DNA of 64,000 nucleotides from Zizania palustris. Lineage: Eukaryota > Streptophyta > Magnoliopsida > Poales > Poaceae. The DNA is taken from contig JAAALK010000289.1 in assembly GCA_019279435.1 (NCBI GenBank), forward strand, positions 87,885,023-87,949,022, written 5' to 3'. Positions 12,086 to 21,521 of this stretch are shown here, piece by piece. Under the pieces are notes generated by a model. That model ran no database searches. It was not told the DNA's origin and saw nothing but the letters and a program-made list of their open reading frames with translations. Made by a program: the position numbers and the translations under genes. Numbering within the stretch: the first letter of the stretch is position 1; each line of letters starts with the position of its first letter.

Positions 12086-13200
12086 TGTTGACACTAAAAT
12101 CTAATGACAAAGCGCCAAACACACGGACGCTGATTCGACGATCCAAAAGCGTGCATATACTTAGGAGTAAAACCCTAAACATAACACCACACCGACGTCA
12201 CGTTCCAATGACCCTTAAACAGTGGTAAGGGTATAACAGAGTCGCCAAGCAATCAAACAAGTATATAGAAATAATGTTCAATTAGCCGAAGTGTAAGGGA
12301 AAATAATTAAATCGGCCAAACTAAGGCTGATTTCAATCTGCAGCAAAGGGGCGGTTAGACCGAACCCTAACCGACGGTCAGACCGACGAAGGGCCTTTGA
12401 TCATACTAGCAATGTGAAGGGGGCACCAAAGGGGGCTTCAGCATTCTAACAAAGGGGTCCAAAGGGGGGCTTCGTCCTCCTTATCGGTCAGACCGGAGTT
12501 ATGCCTCCGGTCAGACCGAATTGTATGGAGCGAAGGGTCTTCGGGTGAGAAAATACCCTCAGTGCAAATAAGGTTGGTCAAACCGAGGACTCTGGTGTGG
12601 GGTCCTCCTATGCGAAGTACTCCGGCGCGAGGCTTCGGGGCATAGGGTCGGTCAGATCGGCTTTGGTGCACCGGTCAGACTAAAGTGAGCTGGCATGCCT
12701 GACGACGGCAAGGCACGAGCTGGTCAGACCGGAGGGGAGCCGTCGGACAGACCGACAACCTCTGGAAAAGCGGCCTCCAGACTATGTGTTGAATTGAATA
12801 TAGGGCAAGAAAGTAAATTGAAAATTAAAGGTACTATTCAAGGTAATAATAGATTGGATCTATTAGGGTTTCGGGGGGCTCTCCTTGAATCGGCCTTGCC
12901 TCTATTTATGGAGGTTGGGCATGACGTCCTGGGCTCTAATTCCGAGTTAGACACAGGTCCAAGTCATTAAAAAACAATTACAGATAAAAAAGAACTGGAA
13001 ATCATCTAATTGGACTCGGACATATATTAGGCCGGTCTGACCGGACCTATGGCCGGCTGATTGAAGTGGGATGGTCAGATCGACAGTACATGGCCGGTCA
13101 TACCGGCCTATTCCAGGATTTAATATATGTTCGTCTAAATTACCAAAATTTGATATTTTGACAACTTTAACCATTAATGCCATTGTTTGCTATCAGCACA
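12086..13200 (-). repeat. B2 3' LTR
   Basis: On the plus strand it runs TGTTGACACTAAAAT ... TATCAGCACA, so it has TG...CA ends, 1115 bp. The outer end matches the start of the B1 LTR at 33515 (TGTTGACGCTAAAAT). The inner end matches 51790-51805. Directly next to it is the purine tract of the minus strand (13201-13211). It contains a palindrome array (12353-12753 and 13031-13104). The five bases outside the LTR are gtttg. Confidence 0.85.
12353..13104. repeat. GGTCNGACC palindromes at 23-bp spacing in B2 LTR
   Basis: Degenerate copies of the 9-bp palindrome GGTC-N-GACC occur in pairs whose starts are exactly 23 bp apart: 12353/12376, 12486/12509, 12650/12673, 12722/12745 and 13073/13096. A further copy at 13034 is followed 21 bp later by a decayed one. 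Flanking bases are often C before and GG after, extending the palindrome to CCGGTCAGACCGG. Spacer sequence is less conserved. The function is unknown. Confidence 0.85.
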
Positions 13201-13211
13201 TGCCCCCTGCA
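13201..13211 (-). promoter_or_regulatory. Polypurine tract of B2
   Basis: On the minus strand the bases read GCAGGGGGCA immediately before the 3' LTR, the expected site for priming plus-strand DNA synthesis. B1 has GGCAGGGGCA at the same place (51806-51815). Confidence 0.75.
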
Positions 13212-13350
13212 CTTTGGCAAACTTTAGTGAGCCAAAAGCACAACTTGCTAAGGGCGATATGCTCCGTATCGGTCTTTCGACACTTCAAGAGTTTTGCCAC
13301 ACACTTGGGAAGTACATTTTCAAATACCTACTATTCAAAGCTCTCTGAAA

Positions 13351-14060
13351 TCACTCTTCTTGAAGGGACACTAGCTAATATGCATTATTTGGAGCGATTT
13401 CAACAATTCTAAAAGGACCTTCCCAACTAGGCGATCATTTACCAAACTTTGGGCTTTTCGTGCCTAAAGGCAAAATCGTCTTCCAAACCAAGTCACCAAC
13501 TTGAAACGATTTTGCTCTCACCTTCTTGTTATAAGCTCTAGTCATTCTTCTTTTGTCTCTTGCTATTGCCTTTAGAGCTCTCAACCTCTCATCGGGCATC
13601 TCTTCCAAATTATCCTTTAAAAGAGTTTCATACTGATGGACCAATAAGCTATCTTGCTTAAGCAACCTCAAAGAGCAAGATTCACCTCTATGGGTAAAAC
13701 TGCTTCTTGTCCATACACCAACTCATATGGACTTACCCTGGTGGCGCCATGCTTTGCAACTCTACATGCCCATAATGACTAAGAAAGCACTTCATTCCAC
13801 CCTCTATGACACTTTTCAATCTTTTTCTTAATGAGCTTAATCACAGTTTTATTACTAGACTTGGCCTGACCATTGGCCTGAGCATAGTATGGTCAAGAGT
13901 TTATCAACTTTATAAAATAAGATTCGGCAAAATCACATACTTCTTTAGAAACAAATGATGCACCCTGACCTGTAGTAAGAGTTTGAGGAATATCGAATCT
14001 ATGGATAATGTGCTTCAAGATGAAATCAATTACCTCGTTCTGCGTAATGTTCTTGAGAGG
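13351..14060 (-). pseudogene. B2 integrase, C-terminal part, internally deleted
   Basis: The minus strand encodes the integrase C-terminal region: YNKKVRAKSFQVGDLVWK near 13500, then the EGPF and EIAP motifs and a stop at 13351-13353. The core toward 14060 contains the expected target and catalytic region in decayed form. At 14060/14061 the sequence jumps from the region around the first catalytic Asp (GTTCTTGAGAGG) to the far side of the zinc-binding domain. Compared with B1, several hundred bases are lost. Several in-frame stops are present. Confidence 0.7.
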
Positions 14061-15163
14061 CATTCAAATATCTCAAAAGTACTCCATCAATAGTTCGGCG
14101 ATACAACTCATCGTCGAGTAATACACATTTAAACGCTTGCCTCTGAACTTTCCGATCAACTCAATTACTAAGAGCACTCAAATACTGAATAACTGGAGTC
14201 CTCCAATCATCCTCATGATTTTCTGAAGTACTCGCCAAATCCTCGTTCGAATTGGCATCCAAATCATAAATTCTAACTTGTCCCCCATGATCCGAAACCT
14301 CCTGACAGAGGTCGGTTAGACTAGCCATGGAAGGCCGGTCAGACCGATAAGGAACATACGGTCAGACCGGCCATATCAGGCTGGTCACACCGATATGTTC
14401 TCACTTGGGTATATAAATAGAGTCAAGCATCAGTTTTTCTTGCGTGATAAATTTACCTGTTTTTATTTGGTAACGAGATGCTTGCTGAGCCAAGTCATTT
14501 GCTATTAAATTGTCTTCTATAGACACATGTGAAATCTCAAAACCATCAAGAGTAGTAATTACGTCTAGACATTTATCTAAGTAGATATTTAGCAAACCAT
14601 TAAAACATTGGGAAAGTTTAGCTACCTATTGCACAACTAATAGAGAGAGAGTCATCATATGCATGAACATATTTAATACCAATGGAGTTCAACAATTCAA
14701 GTCCTAACAATAGAGCTTCATATTTGGCTTGGTTATTAGTACAACGAAATTATAATCGGGCCGAGGTCTCGAAACTCATGCCACTAGATGATATGAGCAC
14801 GACTCCAACACCTTGGCCATTCTTGCAAGATGAACCATCAAAGTAAAGTTTCCAAGGTATTACTTCAATCAAAGCAGTATCACTACTCCAATTGACATCT
14901 ACATGTTGATCAACTATAAAATTTGTGACGAATTGGCCATTCATAGCTTTTAAGGGTTCATAAGACAAGTCATACTCAATCAAAGCATAAGCCCATTTTC
15001 TGAATCTCCTACTTCGAATTGGCTTTTGCAACATGTACTTTATAACATCAGTTTGACAAGTAACAATACATGTGCTAGATAGAAGATAGTGTCGAAGTTT
15101 AGTACATGCATAATAAAGTGACATACATAAACGCTCTAGAAACACATACCTTGTCTCGGTATC
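14061..15163 (-). pseudogene. B2 RNase H region, duplicate copy 1
   Basis: Minus-strand blocks: the second, Tat-type RNase H (15145-14750: WKLYFDGSSCKNGQGVGVVL, with the DGS catalytic Asp present; 14595-14401: AQQASRYQ), then a linker holding the palindrome array. The first RNase H end (TYEPLKAMNGQF-like segment) and connection lie upstream to 15163, where the solo A-type LTR cuts the gene. A near-identical copy is at 16927-18031. The frame is interrupted by stops between 14596 and 14750. Confidence 0.8.
14314..14391. repeat. Perfect 4-unit 23-bp palindrome array in B2 pol linker
   Basis: Palindrome starts at 14314, 14337, 14360 and 14383: four units, each exactly 23 bp apart (GGTTAGACT, GGTCAGACC, GGTCAGACC, GGTCACACC). 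The array lies between the second RNase H and the integrase zinc finger. On the minus strand it reads in frame as RSDRPSMA followed by SLTD. The duplicated copy has the same four units at 17180, 17203, 17226 and 17249. Confidence 0.9.
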
Positions 15164-15677
15164 TATTGGCGCAACGGATTATGCTAATAGGTTCTATAAG
15201 ACCAAGAACTGATAAACGAAGTGTTTGTCAATGCGGACTATCTCAAGCCTCTGAATAGGATAATAACTCGTAATAGTTTGAAGTGTGTATTGAATATCTG
15301 AATTTTCGATGCCTCTTACAGGGCGAGAAGGGGGGTAATTATAGGTAAAATATCTAAGGAAAAGACATTTTTACCCCTTAATTACAACCAACATAGTGGA
15401 TACTATTTCGGTATCCCTTATAGGGTTATTATGGTAAAACATGCTCGAAGGATGTTGATAAATTAGACGTCCCATCCTTCTGGTTGTTTTCCACTTCGGA
15501 GGGGAAGCCTTTCGGAGGGTCTCTTCGGACCGGGACCTAGATGGACCCTTCGGCTTCGAGCCCTTCAGTTCGAAGGGGGTCGTGGGTTCCGAGATTAAGA
15601 CTTGTCTTTATCTTCGTTGTATAATATATTGGCTTAGAATGTTAGGGGATCATGAGGATGAAGTATTTTCCCCAATA
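15164..15677 (-). repeat. Solo A-type LTR (copy 1)
   Basis: A 514-bp LTR related to the A1/A2 LTRs: the plus strand starts TATTGGCGCAACGG and ends TTTTCCCCAATA. It is flanked by a perfect 5-bp target duplication gtatc (15159-15163 and 15678-15682) inside B2 RNase H. Solo LTRs arise by LTR-LTR recombination. The ends read TA...TA instead of TG...CA, also seen at one end of the A1 3' LTR. It is more diverged than A1 and A2, so a separate subfamily. Confidence 0.9.
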
Positions 15678-15782
15678 GTATCCAATAGGCGGTGACTCAA
15701 GAATGTGATGATGTACTCTTTTCAATCAACTTCCTGAGTTAGCACGACTCCTATCATGCTATCTTCTACAGCAACGTGTAGC

Positions 15783-16279
15783 TGTTGGCGTAAAAGATTA
15801 CGCTAACAGGTTTCCAGAGATTAGAAACTAACAAACGAAGTGTTTTTGAAGTGAACTATTTCAAGCCTCCGAATTGGATAATAGCTCGAAGAAGTTTGAA
15901 GATGTGTATTGAATAACTTAGTATTCGATGATCATTACCGGGTAAAATGAGGGGTATTTGTAGGCGAAAATCCTAAGGAAAATACCTTTTTACCCCTCTA
16001 TTACAACCGACATAGTGGAAACTATTTGGTACCCTTAATAGGGCTAAAATGGTAAAAGACTAATCTAATGAGAAAGAAGATAAGTCTTCCATCCTAGCTG
16101 GCAGGGAGGTTCTCTGAAGAGTCGACGTTCGAAGCTATACTCCTAACAAGAGTCCGCTTTGATCCTTCGAACTTGACCCAGTACTAAATTGGAGTTAGAT
16201 ACTGGAGAACTTCGGATTAATAGATTTCCTTCGTCTTGTTACTGTAGTGACCCTGAGGATGAAGTATTTTCCCCCAACA
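15783..16279 (-). repeat. Duplicated copy of the A2 3' LTR
   Basis: A 497-bp LTR, TGTTGGCG ... CCCCCAACA on the plus strand, preceded by gtagc (15778-15782), the same target site as A2. It is a product of the tandem duplication, not an independent insertion. Confidence 0.9.
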
Positions 16280-16892
16280 GTAGCCCATTGAATACGCTTC
16301 TCCGCTTGATCTGTAAAGTTAGGAGAGCAGTATACGCAAGAAAAATAATCATGCGTAGGGGTTACCAAGTTTTATCAACCTTCGGAATACGCGAAGATTC
16401 ATAACTTCGAATCGATTTCTAAGAGTTATATTCAAACAATCATGGAATCAATTTTTATGAAGCCAGAAAGCCCTTTAGACTTAGAAGAAATAGCCGTTAG
16501 CTTTTTCCTTTCAGGAGAAGCTATGCGGTGCGTTAATTTCGTAAACAGTAACGGTCAAGAATGCGAAACGGTAAGTCTGAATGGTAAAAAATTGTGAACC
16601 TAGGCTATAAATAGAGGACCTAGAAACTTCTCAAACACCTTTCTCACCGTCTTTGCGCAATCAACCATCAACCTCCAAACCTTAGCCTCAATCGCTCGGT
16701 CCGAATCAATGGCGAAGACAAGCTTCAAGGCTCCCAGGGCAACTTCGCCCCTAGCTCTGTAACAGGCCATGGATGCGGCAGCAGCGGCGGCGCCGGCAGG
16801 GAATCCCCCACAGATCAGTCCCCATGACCTCCTCCCAGCCTCTTCGAAGTATTCTGACCAGTCTCACAAACTGGGGCCATCCACCTGCAAGA
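16280..16892 (+). pseudogene. Duplicated 5' end of the A2 antisense gene
   Basis: Copy of 19146-19758: an untranslated stretch, a TATA box TATAAATA (16606-16613) and an ATG at 16709 starting MAKTSFKAP. A stop follows after about 17 codons, then the Ala-rich segment with SPHDLLPASSKYSDQS. It ends at the duplication junction 16892, so it is a promoter plus roughly 60 codons fused to reversed B2 pol. 16280-16605 has no coding content; it corresponds to the region between the LTR and the antisense promoter. Confidence 0.8.
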
Positions 16893-18648
16893 GCACTCAA
16901 ACTCATTTTCTGGGCCAACTGATCGGCATTCAAATATCTCAAAAGTACTACATCAATAGTTCGGTGATACAACTCATCGTCGAGTTATACACATTTAAAC
17001 GCTTGCCTCTGAACTTTCCGATCAACTCAATTACTAAGAGCACTCAAATACTGAATAATTGGAGTCCTCCAATCATCCTCATGATTTTCTGAAGTACTCG
17101 CCAAATCCTCATTCGAATTGGCATCCAAATCATAAATTCTAACTTGTCCCCCATGATCCGAAACCTCCTGACAGAGGTCGGTTAGACTGGCCATGGAAGG
17201 CCGGTCAGACCGACAAGGAACATACGGTCAGACCGGCCATATCAGGCTAGTCACACCGATATGTTCTGACTTGGGTATATAAATAGAGTCAAGCATCGGT
17301 TTTTCTTGCGCGAAAAATTTACCTGTTTTTATTTGGTAACGAGATGCTTGCTGAGCCAAGTCATTTGCTATTAAATTGTCTTCTATAGACACATGTGAAA
17401 TCTCAAAACCATCAAGAGTAGCAATTACGTCTAGACATTTATCTAAGTAGATATTTAGCAAACCATTAAAACATTGGGAAAGTTTAGCTACCTATTGCAC
17501 AACTAATAGAGAGAGAGAGTCATCATATGCATGAACATATTTAATTCCAATGGAGTTCAACAATTCAAGTCCTAACAATAGAGCTTCATATTTAGCTTGG
17601 TTATTAGTACAACGAAATTATAATCGGGCCGAGGTCTCGAAACTCATGCCACTAGATGATATGAGCACGACTCCAACACCTTGGCCATTCTTGCAAGATG
17701 AACCATCAAAGTAAAGTTTCCAAGGTATTACTTCAATCAAAGCAGTATCACTACTCCAATTGACATCTACATGTTGATCAACTATAAAATTTGTGACGAA
17801 TTGGCCATTCATAGCTTTTAAGGGTTCATAAGACAAGTCATACTCAATCAAAGCATAAGCCCATTTTCTGAATCTCCTACTTCGAATTGGCTTTTGCAAC
17901 ATGTACTTTATAACATCAGTTTGACAAGTAACAATACATGTGCTAGATAGAAGATAGTGTCGAAGTTTAGTACATGCATAATAAAGTGGCATACATAAAC
18001 ACTCTAGAAACACATACCTTGTCTCAGTATCTATTGGCGCAACGGATTATGCTAACAGGTTCTATAAGACCAAGAACTGATAAACGAAGTGTTTGTCAAT
18101 GCGGACTATCTCAAGCCTCCGAATAGGATAATAACTCGTAATAGTTTGAAGTGTGTATTGAATATCTGAATTTTTGATGCCTCTTACAGGGCGAGAATGG
18201 GGTAATTATAGGTAAAATCTCTAAGGAAAAGACATTTTTACCCCTTAATTACAACCAACATAGTGGATACTATTTCAGTATCCCTTATAGGGTTATTATG
18301 GTAAAACATGCTCGAAGGATGTTGATAAATTAGATGTCTCATCCTTCTGTTGTTTTCCACTTCAGAGGGGAAGCCTTTCGGAGGGTCTCTTCGGACCAGG
18401 GCCTAGATGGACCCTTCGGCTTTGAGCCCTTTAGTTCGAAGGGGGTCATGGGTTCTGAGATTAAGACTTGTCTTTATCTTCGTTGTATAATGTATTGGCT
18501 TAGAATGTTAGGGGATCATGAGGATGAAGTATTTTCCCCAATAGTATCCAACAGGCGGTGACTCAAGAATGTGGTGATGTACTCTTTTCCATCAACTTCC
18601 TGAGTTAGCACGACTCCTATCATGCTATCTTCTACAGCAACGTGTAGC
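16893..18648 (-). pseudogene. B2 RNase H region, duplicate copy 2
   Basis: Same gene segment as 14061-15163 plus 34 bp of zinc-binding region on the left. It contains the second RNase H (18013-17618: WKLYFDGSSCKNGQG; 17461-17228: NLIANDLAQQASRYQ) and the four-unit palindrome array (17180-17257). It is interrupted by the duplicated solo LTR (18032-18543) and ends at 18648, where A2 inserted with target site gtagc. The sequence resumes at 26796. Confidence 0.8.
18032..18543 (-). repeat. Solo A-type LTR (copy 2)
   Basis: The duplicate of 15164-15677, 512 bp, with the same gtatc flanks and the same B2 flanking sequence. This shows that it was copied with its surroundings and not inserted independently. 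Confidence 0.9.
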
Positions 18649-19145
18649 TGTTGGCGTAATAGATTACGCTAACAGGTTTCTAGAGATTAGAAACTAATAA
18701 ACGAAGTGTTTGTGAAGTGAACTATTTCAAGCCTCCGAATTGGATAATAGCTCGAAGCAGTTCGAAGATGTGTATTGAATAACTCAGTATTTGATGATCA
18801 TTACAGGGTAAAATGAGGGGTATTTATAGGTGAAAATCCTAAGGAAAAGACCTTTTTACCCCTCTATTACAACCGACATAGTGAAAACTATTCGGTACCC
18901 TTAATAGGGCTAAAATGGTAAAAGACTAATCTAATGAGAAAGAATATAAGTCTTCCATCCTAGCTGGCAGGGAGGTTCTCTGAAGAGTCGATGTTCGAAG
19001 CTATACTCCTAACAAGAGTCCGCTTTGATCCTTCGAACTTGACCCAGTACTAAATTGGAGTTAGATACTGGAGAACTTCGGCTTAATAGATTGCCTTCGT
19101 CTTGTTACTGCAGTGACTCTGAGGATGAAGTATTTTCCCCCAACA
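18649..19145 (-). repeat. A2 3' LTR
   Basis: TGTTGGCG ... CCCCCAACA on the plus strand, 497 bp, preceded by the target duplication gtagc. Followed by CAACAGTAGC-type purine-tract sequence and an untranscribed-looking stretch (19146-19471) before the antisense promoter. Confidence 0.93.
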
Positions 19146-19471
19146 GTAGCCCGTCGAATACGCTTCTCCGCTTGATCTGTAAAGTTAGGAGAGCAGTATA
19201 CGCAAGAAAAATAATCATGCGTAGGGGTTACCAAATTTTATCATCCTTCGGAATACGCGAAGATTCATAACTTCGAATCGATTTCTAAGAGTTATATTCA
19301 AATAATTCTGGAATCATTTTTTATGAAGCCAGAAAGCCCTTTAGACTTAGAAGAAATAGCCGTTAGCCTTTTCCTTTCAGGAGAAGCTATGCGGTGCGTT
19401 AATTTCGCAAACAGTAACGGTCAAGAATGCGAAACGGTAAGTCTGAACGGTAAAAAATTGTGAACCTAGGC

Positions 19472-19479
19472 TATAAATA
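19472..19479 (+). promoter_or_regulatory. TATA box of the A2 antisense gene
   Basis: TATAAATA in GGCTATAAATAGAGG, about 100 bp upstream of the antisense ATG (19575). The same box and spacing are kept in the duplicate (16606-16613) and in A1 (50199-50206, minus). It lies outside the LTR, so the antisense gene has its own promoter. Assignment is by motif and position. Confidence 0.7.
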
Positions 19480-19574
19480 GAGGACCTAGAAACTTCTCAA
19501 ACACCTTTCTCACCATCTTTGCACAATCAACCATCAACCTCCAAACCTTAGCCTCAATCGCTCGGTCCGAATCA

Positions 19575-21516
19575 ATGGCGAAGACAAGCTTCAAGGCTCC
19601 CGGGGCAACTTCGCCCCTAGCTCTGTAACAGGCCATGGATGTGGCAGCAACGGCGGCGCCGGCAGGGAATCCCCCACAGATCAGTCCCCATGACCTCCTC
19701 CCAGCCTCTTCGAAGTATTCTGACCAGTCTTACAAATTGGGGCCATCCACCTGCAAGAGGAAGACGATCGCAGCAGTGGTCGAGGGGAAGATTAGCCCAG
19801 AGATTAATGTCCGCAAACCCGGGAAGGAAGCCATCCCTTCGCCGCGGCCTGGAGAAGTTGTCGTCTTCGAAGCCTTCTTCGAAGCAGGGTTAGGACTCCC
19901 GACGGTAGACTTCCTGTCGGAGGTACTGGATCTCTTCCATGTCACCCTTCCTCAATTGTCTCCGAACGCAATAGCGCGCCTGGCTATCTTCGAATGGGCG
20001 TTGCGAGCTGAGGGCTGCGAAGGAAGAGCAGAGATATTTGCAGTGCTGCACAAGGCATCTTGCCCGCTGGAGACTTACCAAGGCTCCAGAGGGGAGAAAA
20101 TCATAGTAGCCTTCGGCGGCATCAACTTCAGACTCCAAGATGAATTCCAATTGCGATTCCCAGTGAAGGCCATCAACGCCAGATGGTACACAGATTGGAT
20201 TCTCCAGTGGTTCTACGCCGAAGTTGGAGTAGACAACCGTCTGGCCGGACCCCTGCAAGACATATATTTTTGAAGGGAAGCCGAAGTCCACCCAGACCCC
20301 GGCCACCTCGAAGCCCGCCTTAACCTGCTCCAATGAATTAGTCACCGTATGAGCATGCGGGACTTAGCGGAGGAGTTCATCGGGCTCCAAATTCCACCTT
20401 TGATGGCCAACTGGCCTATCAAATTCGAAGAGAATCCGGAGGGAGGACTCCGAAAAATTTCTTCAAACTTGAGCCATGCAGGTAACTTCGAAAACTACAA
20501 CATGTTTTATATATGATTGTTTGATGAAATGACTAATAAAAACTTATCTTTCAGATTCACAAGCCTCTATGACTTCGGAGCAAGTCGTTCGAGCTTCGGA
20601 AAATATTCTTGGAGCTCCTACTCCGACTGAAAAGGAGTGGAAGAAGAAACTGGTGGCAGTTGGGAGCGACTTAACCAAGTATGGGGCGTACTCAGAGTCG
20701 TAGCCCCCCTCTTCCACACTGGGTGCCTTCTGAGCTAGGCCCGAAGAAGAGGAAAGCAGATGTTGGGACTTTGGCACCGGCCAAGAATCCCGTAAAAAAG
20801 TTAGCCCGAAAGCCTAAAAATGTGGCTCCTTCCAAGCCTGCTGCTTCGTCTTCAGGTTCATCTGAAGATGACGGAGTGAGAGAAATGCAAAGGTTCCTCG
20901 TGAACCTTATTACCGAAGATGAAGCGTAGGCAAATGTTGAAGTTGTAGACACTAGTGACGTAGCAGGTGTGCCGGCTGCTCCAGACAACTCTGAACAGGT
21001 CAGGACCTCGAGTGTCCAGCCTGACTTGCCGCATCAAGAATCCCCTGCTGCTGAAGGCGGAGTCAAAGTTATAACTGAACAAGCTTTGATTCCGGACAAA
21101 GTGGTAGCTGTTCCTCCAAGGGAGGCTCCAACAGCCAACCCTTCGGTTCCAGACCCCGAGTCTGATGAAGACTTCGAAGGGGCCTTCGACCCTCCAAGTA
21201 GCCCCGTACTCATTCGCCGACAGGATTTTGGAGGAAAACTTCATTAAAGAACCTTTTTCTTCACCCTGCAAAATTATGCAATATATAATACCTTTGATTT
21301 GGTAGGGTCTGCTCCCATGGAGACGACTCCTCCTACGAAGACTGCTCCGGGGACTTCGACATCTTCGGGGTCAGTTCCAGAAGTTACCCAGATGGGGCCC
21401 AAAAAAGGTAAAGGTAAAATGGATCATTTTCCTGCTCCGAACTCAGGATTAACTCCGTCAAAATCGACAGAAGGGGGACAATCCATGGAGGGGGGCCAAT
21501 ACACCGAAGTTTCATA
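19575..21516 (+). pseudogene. A2 antisense gene, exons 1-3, C-terminus deleted
   Basis: Exon 1 (19575-20481) starts MAKTSFKAP and has a stop after about 17 codons. The best open stretch (19635-20273) contains an Ala-rich segment, VVFEAFFEAGLGLP, AIFEWALRAEGC and GGINFRLQDEFQLRFP. The middle resembles plant 'putative gypsy type transposon' proteins (family assignment from memory). The intron 20482-20554 has GTAACTT and TTTCAG borders. Exon 2 (20555-21233) is charged and Pro/Ser-rich with a KKRKAD motif. The next intron (21234-21305) has lost its donor, GA instead of GT. Exon 3 (21306-21516) is Gly/Lys-rich and ends at the deletion junction. Coiled-coil exons 4 and 5 are absent. Confidence 0.8.
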
Positions 21517-21521
21517 ATACT

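Larger units (their letters stand above)
14061..16892. repeat. Tandem duplication, unit 1 (about 2.83 kb)
   Basis: Aligns with 16927-19758 at a constant offset of about 2866 bp. Matched landmarks: solo LTR start 15164/18032, A2-type LTR start 15783/18649, TATA box 16606/19472, antisense ATG 16709/19575. The unit spans B2 RNase H, the solo LTR, a 105-bp sliver of B2 (15678-15782), the 3' LTR of A2 and the start of the A2 antisense gene. By eye the copies differ by a few percent. Confidence 0.9.
16893..19758. repeat. Tandem duplication, unit 2 (about 2.87 kb)
   Basis: Starts at the junction GCAAGAG/CACTCAAACTC (16892/16893), where the antisense gene of unit 1 is abruptly followed by B2 integrase zinc-binding sequence. 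It ends where the antisense gene of A2 continues uninterrupted (GCAAGAG/GAAGACG). The first 34 bp (16893-16926) are normal B2 sequence missing from unit 1, so unit 2 preserves the original left side. The duplication post-dates the insertion of both the solo-LTR parent and A2. Confidence 0.85.

Noticed and set aside
12353..14391. CRISPR array (regular repeats and spacers)
   Set aside because: The spacing is regular, but the repeat is only 9 bp, degenerate and palindromic, sits in LTR and coding linkers of a plant retrotransposon, and no cas genes are present.
15783..16279. Independent insertion of a second A2-like element
   Set aside because: The flanking gtagc, the adjacent solo LTR and the B2 sequence are all copied with it at constant offset, so it is part of a tandem duplication.
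19635..20273. Intact host gene of 212 residues
   Set aside because: It has homologues inside A1 and the duplicate, lies between the LTRs of A2, and is interrupted by stops and introns; it is the element's antisense gene.
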